Of a stretch of 64,000 nucleotides of DNA, positions 23,505 through 32,708 are shown in pieces. A program made the translations under genes and the position numbers. The DNA lies in the NCBI GenBank assembly GCA_944474755.1, contig OX104119.1, forward strand, positions 3,149,075 through 3,213,074, read 5' to 3'. Position 1 is the stretch's first letter. Each line of letters starts with the position of its first letter. The stretch is from Limnoperna fortunei (lineage: Eukaryota; Mollusca; Bivalvia; Mytilida; Modiolidae). The notes beneath the pieces were generated by a model, which saw nothing but the letters and a program-made list of their open reading frames with translations, was not told the DNA's origin and searched no databases.

Positions 23505-23577
23505 TATAGCTGGCAAATTGCTGAAACCGGCTAAAATACCATGACTTCAAATCAACCAAACACAACCAATATACGGA
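23505..23577 (+). mobile_element. SINE 3'-tail relic (plus strand)
   Basis: ATATAGCTGGCAAATTGCTG is followed by AAACCGGCTAAAATACC and an AATC/AACC-rich end. This reproduces the tail layout of the 509-bp element at 19376-19884. The body upstream is not recognisable. It directly precedes a tRNA-like SINE head. Confidence 0.5.
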
Positions 23578-23589
23578 TAATGTCACGTG

Positions 23590-23682
23590 GCCTCGATGTC
23601 TGAGTGGTTAATCTAGTTAGTCATAAACTATTGATCACAGAAGTTTCAAGACTGAGGTTGAAAGTTCAAGTCGTACTGAGGC
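23590..23682 (+). mobile_element. tRNA-like SINE head (Leu/Ser-type fold)
   Basis: The 93-nt stretch folds like a class II tRNA. Acceptor strands are GCCTC (23590) and GAGGC (ending 23682). An A-box-like TGTCTGAGTGGTTAA lies in the D region. An anticodon-like arm TAGTT-AGTCATA-AACTA follows, and the B-box word GTTCAAGTC matches the consensus exactly. The anticodon loop lacks the universal T at position 33, so a working tRNA is unlikely. A tRNA-derived SINE head or tRNA pseudogene is the better reading; internal RNA polymerase III promoter boxes are retained. Confidence 0.6.
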
Positions 23683-24039
23683 AGGATGTAATTGACTACA
23701 TCTTTAATTACAAAGATTGCGGTTTTCCTGTTTACGATTTGCTACAATAGTTACAACCATCTGTTTTCTATATATCTGTATCGTAAAACTTAAAGCAAAA
23801 CGTATACAATAAAATAGCCGCTCACAGTCTCGACAACATGCTATGGAGCTTAACAACAGTACGGTAATAAGATGGTGCTTGTCTGGAATGAAATGGAGAT
23901 CATGGGTCTATTTCGTATCAGGTCAAATCTGAAACACGATTGGAACTAACTTGCTCCTTCTCTGCTAAAGACGGGTGCAATGCAACCAACAATTTATAAA
24001 AGACTTTGAATCGAATCCAATTAACCGAATGTTGCAATA
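23683..24039. other. Unique region, nothing recognised
   Basis: AT-rich sequence downstream of the tRNA-like head. It may include the SINE body, but no tail or target duplication could be identified. Confidence 0.4.
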
Positions 24040-24571
24040 TATCTTACTTAGGCAGGTGCAGCTTACTGGCACTATATAAATATGGCTTCCTTTGGATAGA
24101 TACCCCAGCTTGCTACATCTTACTTAGACAGGTACAGCTTACTGGCACTATATAAATATGGTTTCCTTTGGATAGATACCCCAGCTTGCTACATCTGGCG
24201 TAGACAGGTACAGCTTACTGGCACTATATAAATATGGTTTCCTTTGGATAGATACCCCAGCTTGCTACATCTGGCGTAGACAGGTACAGCTTACTGGCAC
24301 TATATAAATATGGTTTCCTTTGGATAGATACCCCAGCTTGCTACATCTGGCGTAGACAGGTACAGCTTACTGGCACTCTATAAATATGGTTTCCTGTGGA
24401 TAGATACCCCAGCTTGCTACATCTAACTTAGACAGGAACAGCTTACTGGCACTATATAAATATGGTTTCCTGTGGATAGATACCCCAGCTTGCTACCTCT
24501 TACTTAGACAGGTACAGCTTACTGGCACTCTATAAATATGGTTTCCTGTGGATAGATACTCCAGCTTACTA
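24040..24571. repeat. 76-bp tandem repeat, seven copies, each with a TATA-like word
   Basis: GCTTACTGGCACTATATAAA recurs at 24061, 24137 and 24213, and then every 76 bp to about 24517. Each unit continues TATGGTTTCCTTTGGATAG, ATACCCCAGCTTGCTAC, then a variable ATCTTACTTAGACAGG or ATCTGGCGTAGACAGG. The copies are very similar, with a T/G variant (CCTTTGG/CCTGTGG) and ACTATATAAA/ACTCTATAAA splitting them into two groups. Each unit holds one TATATAAATA word, so the array contains seven evenly spaced TATA-like boxes. Confidence 0.95.
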
Positions 24572-25061
24572 CAACAATAATAACCCGTAACATGCGTAAA
24601 TAATATCAGTCATGTCAACATGTGTTTTAAATTTAAACCTTACGTCCATTTTATCACAAAAACAATCCAACACTGTGTGACAGTACAAATGAAACAATTT
24701 AAGCACGCAGTACTGCTCTCATCATTACTTGGTTGATACATTGCTTATTTGGCCTTTACTTCCTAACTCCAGACATTAAGACAAAAAGACATGTAATACG
24801 CATAATGTAATATAAACGGACTGTAGATTCTTGTCGCATGAATACATGTATAAAAAACAACCAAAACCAAACTTTTAAGAAACACCAGCCATGTGAACTA
24901 TATAGAAATTACGTGGAACTTTATTTGCTAAGTTTTTGTGCGATCAGCTAATATACATATTTCTTTTTTGAAAGATTAACCAGAGACATTTTGAGTTATT
25001 AACTATTTCTAGCTAGTGTATTTAACTTATTCTGATTAGGTCTACACTTCGTGAACACGTA
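24572..25061. other. Unique AT-rich region, nothing recognised
   Basis: No gene or RNA signature. AT-rich sequence with scattered homopolymer runs. Confidence 0.5.
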
Positions 25062-25215
25062 GTTTTATTAATTTGAATGTTGTTAGCACCACTTTCATCA
25101 AGTTGTTAGCTTTACGTATCACATCGTCCAGATTTATTGTGAGAAAAAGCTGCAGTATCCGGAGAAAAAACCAGGCTGGAAAACTGAAGAAAATCCTCGA
25201 TGATAAAGGTTGGAG
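25062..25215 (-). mobile_element. SINE-like relic (minus strand)
   Basis: TTGAATGTTGTTAGCACCAC, then TTTCATCAAGTTGTTAG, aligns with the tail relic at 10836-10900. Downstream, GCAGTATCCGGAGAAAAAAC and AGGCTGGAAAACTGAAG look like parts of the body of the same molluscan dispersed repeat. A 69-codon plus-strand frame here (25073-25282) is explained by the repeat and is not called a gene. Confidence 0.45.
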
Positions 25216-25426
25216 TCGAGCGCACTTTGTCCACAGTAAGGCTCGAAACCTCATTGTTAAAACGGAAGCCGGTAATAAATAGTAGAACAACTCAGCTGTT
25301 AATGGGGCATTGACAACGTTGGGTCAAACCAGAGAATTTACAAATAGGTATATGTTGCTAAGCTGCGGAGGACGCAACATTAAAAGTCAATCAACTGGTC
25401 GATTAACTTTTTTATGTGCACCAAAA

Positions 25427-25610
25427 TACAGAATACTTAATATCTTTGGAAGGTAAGATAAGAGTACCAGGCGAGGAATACTAAATATCGTTGGAAAGTA
25501 AGATAAGGGTACCAGGCGAGATATACTAAATATCGTTGGAAGGTAAGATAAGGGTACCAGGCGAGGAATACTAGATATCGCTGGAAGGTAAGATAAAGGT
25601 ACCAGGAGAA
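25427..25610. repeat. 45-bp tandem repeat, four copies
   Basis: GGAAGGTAAGATAAGGGTAC and the following CAGGCGAG recur with TACCAG at 25465, 25510 and 25555, a spacing of 45 bp, plus a fourth decayed copy to about 25610. Each unit contains GGTAAGATAAG, which resembles a splice donor (GGTAAG), probably by chance. Confidence 0.92.
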
Positions 25611-26378
25611 TTAACAGAATACAATGAATTCAAATATCTGCTTCAGAATAAAAAGGGAATTCATCTCTAATTCGTTTGTATAACATATAGTGGAAAAACG
25701 ATTATTTCTTTCTTTATTATTTCAGCCATTATTGGATGCTTGCGATCGTTAGTACTAAATCCACTAAAGTTGAACTTCATCCGTATTATCTAAGAATAAG
25801 AATCATTTTTTTTTCCATTTCGAATGTTTCTATAGAACTTTATATTAAGATATTGAGTGCATGTAATAACAAAATACCGAATACCACCAAAACTGGCAAA
25901 AAAGACAATCAATAAATGAAAGTCCAAGACAGGCAAACTCGAGAATCAACAATCCGAATTTATAGCAACGACAGAAATGGTCCTGACTTGGTACAGGCAT
26001 TTCAAACAAATGGTGGGTTAAACCAGGTTGTATGGCATGCCAAACCTCCAGCTTCTACTACTGTAGTATGTGAGTTGGTTTGTGAGTTGGTTTGTTGATG
26101 AAAATAGATGGCTATCATATACCACTAGTCAGTACTAGGTACATCCAATAATAACCCAATAATAAACGCAGCATAATCTCTATGTACTGAATTCAAAAGT
26201 TGGGAAAACTATCTGCAATCATATTTGCAAACATGATTGTATTTATATTTATAGTAAAACTTATTAAAGGTGAATTATCTTTTTACAGATGCCATGTTTG
26301 TACGTTGTTTTTTTCCATCCGAACCACACCCAACCCCCATCCAACACTTGCGCACCCTTTTCCCATATTGGTATATAC
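25611..26378. other. Unique region up to the LTR element insertion site
   Basis: AT-rich flank without a recognisable gene. A short direct repeat GTGAGTTGGTTT lies near 26070. The last five bases before the LTR, CACCG at 26379-26383, are the target-site duplication of the retrotransposon. Confidence 0.55.
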
Positions 26379-26383
26379 CACCG

Positions 26384-26772
26384 TGTTGTAAATATGTATC
26401 TCTGCAAACCAGGAGATGCATAAACCAAACACTAAGCGAAAGGTTGCATTTAATTTGATGATGATGAGTTTATTTGGCTTTAATAAATGCGTTTCAGTCG
26501 GTATTTAGCTGAAACCGAAATGGCGGGACTTCATCATGTACAGTTCACAAGTTACCGTTGGTAAAATTTCTCAAATTCAAACCGATTATTTTGGCACATT
26601 AATATTAGAGAGATATGTTACCTGAATGGTATCAACCATTTTCTTTTAATAAAATACTTGTTTTGAGTCGAGGGAATTTTTTGTGGTTTTACTCCCCAAG
26701 GGTTCCTGGAAAAATATATATGTCATAGGACAACTAATATTTACCGTAGTCATAAAGAAGAAAACCACGACA
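26384..26772 (+). repeat. 5' LTR, 389 bp, with internal deletion
   Basis: Starts TGTTGTAAATATG and ends ACCACGACA (TG...CA), matching the ends of the 3' LTR. At 26669-26672 the sequence passes through a single CGAG where the 3' LTR has two CGAG copies 449 bp apart (34892 and 35341). The 5-bp indel is TTTCTCAAATTC here against TTTCTAATCTCAAATTC in the 3' LTR. An AATAAA lies at 26648-26653. The missing block contains the best TATA-like word of the LTR, so promoter function here is doubtful. Confidence 0.95.
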
Positions 26773-26773
26773 A

Positions 26774-26791
26774 TGGTGGCAGCGGCGAGAT
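26774..26791 (+). promoter_or_regulatory. Primer-binding site
   Basis: TGGTGGCAGCGGCGAGAT begins one base after the 5' LTR. TGG complements the universal CCA end of tRNAs, as expected for minus-strand primer binding. The tRNA species was not determined; the sequence resembles the 3' ends of Leu-type tRNAs. Confidence 0.8.
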
Positions 26792-26844
26792 CCCAATTTT
26801 CTCAGTTTTACTCAATTATTGTTATATAGATAAAACTCTTTGAA

Positions 26845-27103
26845 AATAGTGACGCAATTAGTCATTATTATATTTTTATGAGATAGAAAACAGTTGTGCA
26901 ATAATCAAATGAGATTTTTTTTTAAAGAAGGGGTGCATACAGCTCCTTTAAAATTCTAATCAATCAATAAATAGTAGTGCATTAGCTGCTATTTTTAGGG
27001 TTGTAAAAATAAATTGTATAATATTTAATCAGTAGCGCATTTAGCTACTAATAGGCCATAATTGTTTTTACACTGAAATAGTTGTGCATATTTAGCAACT
27101 ATT
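26845..27103 (+). promoter_or_regulatory. Four related RNA hairpins in the gag leader
   Basis: Four stem-loops share an outer AATAG/CTATT-type stem and an apical loop that starts GCA and ends TA. 26845-26869: AATAGTGAC/GTCATTATT with loop GCAATTA. 26970-26993: AATAGTAGT/GCTGCTATT with loop GCATTA. 27031-27049: AGTAGC/GCTACT with loop GCATTTA. 27077-27103: AATAGTTGT/GCAACTATT with loop GCATATTTA. Inner stem bases differ between copies but remain paired (GTAGC/GCTAC against GTTGT/GCAAC), so changes are compensating. The position between primer-binding site and gag is where packaging and dimerisation signals of LTR elements usually lie. Function is inferred. Confidence 0.7.
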
Positions 27104-27134
27104 TTAACCAAACAGGGATAGGTATTTCCACATT

Positions 27135-28628
27135 ATGGAGTTAAGGAGTAGGTCACTCTCATACACAAATTTTAAAAAGGGGGGAGGAGGTATTAACACA
27201 GTTGGGCAGAATGAACACCCACATGTAATATCAGGTAATTTACTTGACATAGATGATCACAGTGATGTATCACCTGTAGCTAGTCCACTGGTAAGTCACT
27301 ATCAGACCCCTTCTCACAAGGATTCAGTATCAGTAATGGCAAATGATGATGTAGGTCCCACAACATCAGGTATCCCAAATGATTTAAGGGCATTGTTAAT
27401 GGAAATAAAAGATACCTTTGCCAGTCAAATTAATGAAATTAAGGGTGAAGTACTCAATATCAAATCTCAGATATCATCACAAAAACAGGGTATGTCATGC
27501 AGTGGAAACAATTTTAGTCAAAACAGTGTGGCTAATATGGGAGCACATGCAAGCATGCGAGCTGACCAGGTAATAAGAACTAGTCATATTGGCATTGATG
27601 ATCATGTTCTGATGACCAATTCAACACAAAATATGTCAGGTACAAATAGCCTATCTAACCAACTCATGAGGGATGAACCCAAGCCAAGAAGTCCATTTTT
27701 CAATGGTAAGGGTGATTTTAAGGCATTTTGGACACAGTTTACTCTGCTGTGCAACAGGTTTCACTGGCAAAATGACAGGCAAGTGGAAGAACTTATGCTG
27801 AACTGCCTAAGAGATGATGCATTGGTATTTGTAAATGAATTGCCTTTACGCATACGGGCTGATATTGATGAAATCCACAAAGCAATGGAACAACGCTTTG
27901 GGGACCATATTTTACCGGAGACATACAGAACAAACTTACAGTTTGTTAAACAGATAAACAAAGAAAGTCTTCATGACTATGCTAGTAGGGTAGAAAAACT
28001 GGTAATAAAAGCTTACCCTGAGATTCAAGACGCCAAACTCCTTGACAGGTTCAAAACAGAACATTTTATTAAAGGGTTACCAGATCAATCAGTGGCATAT
28101 GAAGTGTTGTTACAGAAACCTTCCACAATGCAAGATGCAATTAATATGGTATCGTGGCATGAATGTTGTCGTAAAAATGTAGGTAAAAAATGTGACATAA
28201 GGCAAATTGAGTCCCCTGATTACTGTTTAGAATCAAACGTTTTTGAGGTATGTAGAACACAGACTTCATATGTTACTCATACCGAGCTGAAATCTAGTTT
28301 AGAGGAACTGAGGAAAGATCACAAAGTAGACATTGAACAGGTTAAGCAAGGCCAAGAGAAACTTGCAAAACTAGTGAGTAGTCAAGGTAAATACAATGCA
28401 CGCCAAGGTCAAGGGAACCCTGGTATTCAGACCCAAGGACAGAACAGAGGCAGGGACAACAATAGACAGAAAAATGGAAACAAATCTATGGTTTGTTACT
28501 GTTGTGACCAAGAGGGACATATAAGTAAATATTGTCCATTTAAAGGTAAGGAACCAGAGCACAAAAGCAGTACAAATGGAACCCAGTCACAGGTGACTGG
28601 AGCCAAAACACAGGGTCAGTTAAACTAG
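27135..28628 (+). CDS. gag: Gag polyprotein of the Ty3/gypsy element
   Basis: A 497-codon frame. The N-terminal about 180 residues are low-complexity and polar. The middle (about residues 183-350) is the capsid-like region, with PFFNGKGDFKAFWTQF, a retrotransposon gag signature, and a helical, charged stretch including LHDYASRVEKLV. The C-terminus is Q/G/N/R-rich and carries one CCHC zinc knuckle (C454, C457, H462, C467; CYCCDQEGHISKYC) for RNA binding. Gag forms the particle and packages RNA. The start ATG at 27135 is the first one after the hairpin leader. The frame ends with TAG directly after a GTTAAAC heptamer; pol lies in the -1 frame and is open from 28550, so the two overlap by 79 bases. 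Confidence 0.93.
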   Translation: MELRSRSLSYTNFKKGGGGINTVGQNEHPHVISGNLLDIDDHSDVSPVASPLVSHYQTPSHKDSVSVMANDDVGPTTSGIPNDLRALLMEIKDTFASQINEIKGEVLNIKSQISSQKQGMSCSGNNFSQNSVANMGAHASMRADQVIRTSHIGIDDHVLMTNSTQNMSGTNSLSNQLMRDEPKPRSPFFNGKGDFKAFWTQFTLLCNRFHWQNDRQVEELMLNCLRDDALVFVNELPLRIRADIDEIHKAMEQRFGDHILPETYRTNLQFVKQINKESLHDYASRVEKLVIKAYPEIQDAKLLDRFKTEHFIKGLPDQSVAYEVLLQKPSTMQDAINMVSWHECCRKNVGKKCDIRQIESPDYCLESNVFEVCRTQTSYVTHTELKSSLEELRKDHKVDIEQVKQGQEKLAKLVSSQGKYNARQGQGNPGIQTQGQNRGRDNNRQKNGNKSMVCYCCDQEGHISKYCPFKGKEPEHKSSTNGTQSQVTGAKTQGQLN

Positions 28629-28661
28629 AATGGGCTGGGTCTGATAGCCAAGTCTCAGCCC
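28619..28661 (+). promoter_or_regulatory. Predicted -1 programmed ribosomal frameshift signal
   Basis: In the gag frame the last codons are CAG TTA AAC TAG. The heptamer G_TTA_AAC (28619-28625) fits the slippery pattern used for -1 shifting; GUUAAAC is a known functional arterivirus variant. Six bases after it starts a stem, GGGCTGGG (28632-28639) with CTCAGCCC (28654-28661 region), eight pairs including one G-T, with a 14-nt loop. A slip of -1 moves exactly into the pol frame, which has no stop between here and 32699. Slippery site, spacer and stem-loop together are the classical signal. Confidence 0.75.
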
Positions 28662-28681
28662 TCAAGTTTAATGAAGATAAT

Positions 28682-31600
28682 ATGGGTATAAAAGAGGATC
28701 AATGGAAACTTGATGAAAACACTGAGAATTCAACAAACACAGGTATTAAAGAAAGCAATGTACCACTTATAGCCATAGATGACATAACAGAATCTGTTCC
28801 AGATGACCAAGATATGGAGGTTTTAATAAATAGGGTAAATGCAGTTACAATTAGGGCTCCCATATTGGTGGAAGGACAGGAGGTAAAAGCTGTCATTGAC
28901 ACGGGCGCAGAAGTGACTGTCATTAGTACTTCGTTATTTGAGGAAATCCCAGAAGGTAACCGACCAAAACTTCAAGAATCTAGAAGATGTTTGGTTGTAG
29001 CTGAGGAAGGAAAAAGACTGAAAACTCAAGGGGTCATCGAAGCAAATTTAACTATTGGTAAACTATGCTTTAGGTGGGAAGTGTATGTTGCTCCAATCAG
29101 GGATAAAGTATTATTAGGATGTGATATCATTGATACATATAATATCACTATTACTACCAAGAAGGGTATAGAAGTTGGAGGTACCTGGGTTGGTTGTGAG
29201 GTTATACGTAAGTCAGATAGGGTTGCTAGAGTGTATGTCAAGGAGTCTGTAACTGTCCCCGCCAACAGCGAGATAATAATTGAGGGAATTGGAAAACAGG
29301 CTGAGTACATTGATACCAGATATGCTAGTTTGGAACCAGTATATAATGATATTTGTAATGTAGTGGTTGCTCGAAGTCTTGTTGACCCCTTTCAAAATAG
29401 AATTCCTGTCAGGCTAGCAAATTTAGAAAGTTTTCCAGTTAAATTAGAAAAGAACCATATGATTGGAGAAATGCATCCTGTTATTGATGTAAATTATTTG
29501 GATAATATGGCTAAAGAGACAGAGGTTTGCTCTCAAAACAATTTTAATATGATAAAAACAATGTGTTCTGCAGATGTTACTCCCATCAGCCAGGTTCATG
29601 CTGTTCCAGAGATACCTGAAAATTGGAATAATGATAGAAGGGCAAATGTCGAATTAGTACATGCAAGTTATGCTGGCACTAGTAAGGATTCTGATGACAC
29701 GGAGAATAAGGCTAAACTCTCCGAGTTACCAGAATACTTGGTCGATTTGTATAAGAGGAGTTGTACAAATTTAAAAGATGAGTTGTTACAAAACAAATTG
29801 CATGAGGTGCTCATGAAACACCAGGAGGCATTTGCTAAGAGCAAAACTGATTTGGGAAGATGCTCCCTTGTGAAGCATCGTATTAAAACAAAAGATGCCA
29901 CACCAGTACGTCAACCACTCAGACGAACCCCTAAAGCATTTGAAGGGGAAGAGGAAAAATATTTACAGGACCAATTACAGGCTGGAGTCATAACTCCATC
30001 CAAATCAAGTTGGGCTAGTCCTGTTGTTTTAGTTCGGAAAAAGGATCAATCGGTCAGATGGTGCATAGACTATAGAAAAGTCAATGACCTTAGTGTCAAA
30101 GATGCCTACCCTATCCCTCGTATTGATATGTGTCTGGACTGTTTGTCATCAGCTTCTATATTTTCTATTATGGACCTTCAAAGTGGTTACTGGCAGCTTG
30201 AAATAGAAGAGTCTGATAGAGACAAAACTGCTTTTATTACAAAGTATGGTTTATTCGAATATAAAAAAATGCCTTTTGGGTTATGTAATGCCCCGAGTAC
30301 ATTTCAGAGGTGTGTTGAATTAATTCTTAGAGGTTTACAGTGGAAAACTCTTTTAATTTACATAGATGATATCGTAATTTACTCCTCTGATTTGACGACC
30401 CATATTCAAATGCTTGATGAGGTTCTGAGTCGTTTAAGCAAAGCAGGACTTAAGCTGAAACCAACTAAGTGTGATTTTTTCAGAAATGAGGTGTTGTTCT
30501 TGGGACATGTCATTTCATATAAGGGAATAAAGCCAAACCCGTCAGCCATACAGTCAATAAAAGACTGGAAAGAACCCAAAACAGTAAAACAGGTACAACA
30601 ATTCCTAGGTTTCTGTGGATACTATCGCCAATTCGTCAGAAGCTTCAGTGAGTTGGCAGCTCCTCTCTCAAGACTCACAAGAAAAGATGTAAAGTTCAAG
30701 TGGGATACTGGTTGTCAGTCGGCATTCAATGAACTCAAACATGCTCTTTGCACAGCTCCAATACTAGCATATCCCCGTGATGATAGTATGTACATTCTAG
30801 ACACGGATGCCTCAAATGTAGGTATAGGGGCAGTCCTGTCACAAAACCACCATGGTGTGGAAAAAGTAATTGCTTATGGTTCAAAGAAGTTAGACCCCCA
30901 TCAGCAACGGTACTCAGTAACTAGGAGAGAATTACTTGCAGTTATCACATTCATGCACCAATACAGACATTACCTGTTAGGTAAGAGATTCCTGTTAAGG
31001 ACTGATCATGGCTCTTTAAAGTGGTTGTTTAACTTTAAGGACCCTCAGGGACAGGTAGCCAGATGGCTGGAGGTTTTATCCCAGTATAACTTTGATATAC
31101 AGCATAGGGCAGGTAAGAAGCATCAAAACGCTGATGGATTATCAAGAAAGGATGGAGAAGAGGTCAGTTGTGAACACATAAAAACAGGTAACTACAATCC
31201 CAACTGTTTTGACTGCCAGCAGATCCAGCAGGAATGGCATGATTTTAAAAAAGAGGTTGATGATGTAACTCATCTCGGTAGGGGTGAGCTAACAGAAGAA
31301 GCATCTTTAAGAGTTGTAACCAGGAGTCAAAGCAAAAAGGAGCCCGAGGTAATAGTATCTAACTGGTTCACAGGTAACTATTCACCTAAGGAGTTAGAAG
31401 TATTTCAACGTGAAGACAATGACTTGCAGAAACTACATGAATGGAAAGATTCTGGCACTTGTCCAGGTAGAGAACAAATAACCCAGAATAGTCCAGCAGT
31501 ACGTAAGTACTGGTTAAATTTTAATCTGATAGCCAGAGTTGAAGGAGTGTTGTATCAGAAAATTGTTGGTCCAGGCAATGAAACTAAATACCAGCTCCTA

Positions 31601-32701
31601 GTTCCTAGGATACTGAGACAGGAAGTCATTGTTAAATGTCATGATCACATATTTGGGGCTCACATGGGTATTAATAAAACTACAGAGAGACTGAAATCTC
31701 AGTTTCATTGGTATGGTATGGGAAATGATGTTCGATCTCATATACAAAATTGCCAAGTCTGCAATAGATTTAAAAAGAGTAAACAACCTAAAGCTTCACT
31801 TCAAAATTACATAGTAGGTCACCCTATGGATAGAATTGCACTCGATGTTATTGGCCCTCTACCAAGAACCAGTAGAAATAACCAGTATATATTAGTAATA
31901 GGTGATCATTTTTCCCGCTGGATGGAGGCGTATCCCCTTCCTAACCAGATGGCAGAAAAGGTAGCTGAAAAGCTGGTAAATGAATTTATATCAAGGTTTG
32001 GGGTACCATTAGAAATTCATACTGACCAGGGCAGTAACTTCGAGTCTGATCTTTTTAAAGAAGTCTGCTCCCTACTCGAGGTTAAAAAGACTAGGTCAAC
32101 ACCCTACAGACCATCATCTAATGGCTTAATAGAAAAATTTAATCAGACACTGGAGAATATGATTAAGGGTTTTGTAAACAAGAACAAGACGGACTGGGAC
32201 CAATACATAGGTTTGTTAATGGGAGCATACAGAAGTACTATACACCCAGCTACAGGTTTTACACCAAACTACTTGATGTTTGGGAGAGAGGTATATTTGC
32301 CCAATCATATTATGTACCCATTTCCAAAAGCTGAACCCCTAAATCAGAGTGAGTATGCCACTAAATTGAGACAAACACTAGAAGATGTCTACATCCAAGC
32401 CAGGAAAAACTTACAGTCCAATGCTGTTAAACAGAAGCTGGACTATGATAGTCGGCTGAAAGAAAACAGCTTTAAGGTTGGGTCCTTGGTATATAAATCC
32501 AACACATTTTACAGAAAACTAGATGCTCCTTGGAAGGGCCCTTATGTTATAGTGGAGATACTTAGCCCTGTTGTTTACAAAATTCGAGACCAAAGAAGAA
32601 CTGAAGTAATACACCATGACCGTCTGAAGCCACATCACTCATCTAACATTCCTGACTGGGCTAAACAACTGTGTTTTCAGTTGAGTAAGAATTCCCAATA
32701 G
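28682..32701 (+). CDS. pol: Pol polyprotein: protease, RT, RNase H, integrase
   Basis: 1339 codons from the first ATG; the frame is open from 28550 and is probably reached by -1 frameshifting from gag, so the true product is a Gag-Pol fusion. Domains in order: aspartic protease with DTGAEVTVIS (D73) and an LLGCDII flap/ILG-like motif near residue 142; reverse transcriptase with WCIDYRKVNDL, FGLCNAPSTFQ and active site YIDD (560-563); RNase H starting with the catalytic D of DTDASNVGIGA (D707) and TDHGSLKWL; integrase with an HHCC zinc domain (about 987-1027, CQVC at the end), catalytic D1055, D1115 and E1151 (D-59-D-35-E), and a GPY/F-type C-terminus (WKGPYVIVEI, W1284). No chromodomain seen. 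All catalytic residues are present. Confidence 0.96.
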   Translation: MGIKEDQWKLDENTENSTNTGIKESNVPLIAIDDITESVPDDQDMEVLINRVNAVTIRAPILVEGQEVKAVIDTGAEVTVISTSLFEEIPEGNRPKLQESRRCLVVAEEGKRLKTQGVIEANLTIGKLCFRWEVYVAPIRDKVLLGCDIIDTYNITITTKKGIEVGGTWVGCEVIRKSDRVARVYVKESVTVPANSEIIIEGIGKQAEYIDTRYASLEPVYNDICNVVVARSLVDPFQNRIPVRLANLESFPVKLEKNHMIGEMHPVIDVNYLDNMAKETEVCSQNNFNMIKTMCSADVTPISQVHAVPEIPENWNNDRRANVELVHASYAGTSKDSDDTENKAKLSELPEYLVDLYKRSCTNLKDELLQNKLHEVLMKHQEAFAKSKTDLGRCSLVKHRIKTKDATPVRQPLRRTPKAFEGEEEKYLQDQLQAGVITPSKSSWASPVVLVRKKDQSVRWCIDYRKVNDLSVKDAYPIPRIDMCLDCLSSASIFSIMDLQSGYWQLEIEESDRDKTAFITKYGLFEYKKMPFGLCNAPSTFQRCVELILRGLQWKTLLIYIDDIVIYSSDLTTHIQMLDEVLSRLSKAGLKLKPTKCDFFRNEVLFLGHVISYKGIKPNPSAIQSIKDWKEPKTVKQVQQFLGFCGYYRQFVRSFSELAAPLSRLTRKDVKFKWDTGCQSAFNELKHALCTAPILAYPRDDSMYILDTDASNVGIGAVLSQNHHGVEKVIAYGSKKLDPHQQRYSVTRRELLAVITFMHQYRHYLLGKRFLLRTDHGSLKWLFNFKDPQGQVARWLEVLSQYNFDIQHRAGKKHQNADGLSRKDGEEVSCEHIKTGNYNPNCFDCQQIQQEWHDFKKEVDDVTHLGRGELTEEASLRVVTRSQSKKEPEVIVSNWFTGNYSPKELEVFQREDNDLQKLHEWKDSGTCPGREQITQNSPAVRKYWLNFNLIARVEGVLYQKIVGPGNETKYQLLVPRILRQEVIVKCHDHIFGAHMGINKTTERLKSQFHWYGMGNDVRSHIQNCQVCNRFKKSKQPKASLQNYIVGHPMDRIALDVIGPLPRTSRNNQYILVIGDHFSRWMEAYPLPNQMAEKVAEKLVNEFISRFGVPLEIHTDQGSNFESDLFKEVCSLLEVKKTRSTPYRPSSNGLIEKFNQTLENMIKGFVNKNKTDWDQYIGLLMGAYRSTIHPATGFTPNYLMFGREVYLPNHIMYPFPKAEPLNQSEYATKLRQTLEDVYIQARKNLQSNAVKQKLDYDSRLKENSFKVGSLVYKSNTFYRKLDAPWKGPYVIVEILSPVVYKIRDQRRTEVIHHDRLKPHHSSNIPDWAKQLCFQLSKNSQ

Positions 32702-32708
32702 AGTACTT

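Noticed and set aside
23590..23682. Functional tRNA gene
   Set aside because: The acceptor stem is imperfect and the anticodon-like loop lacks T33; adjacent SINE sequence makes a SINE head more likely.
25073..25282. 69-codon plus-strand frame with basic composition
   Set aside because: Overlaps a SINE-like relic similar to 10836-10900.
25427..25610. Splice donors from repeated GGTAAG words
   Set aside because: They are part of a 45-bp tandem unit, with no flanking exon-like frame.
28699..29901. Antisense frames inside pol
   Set aside because: Shadows of a well supported coding frame on the other strand.
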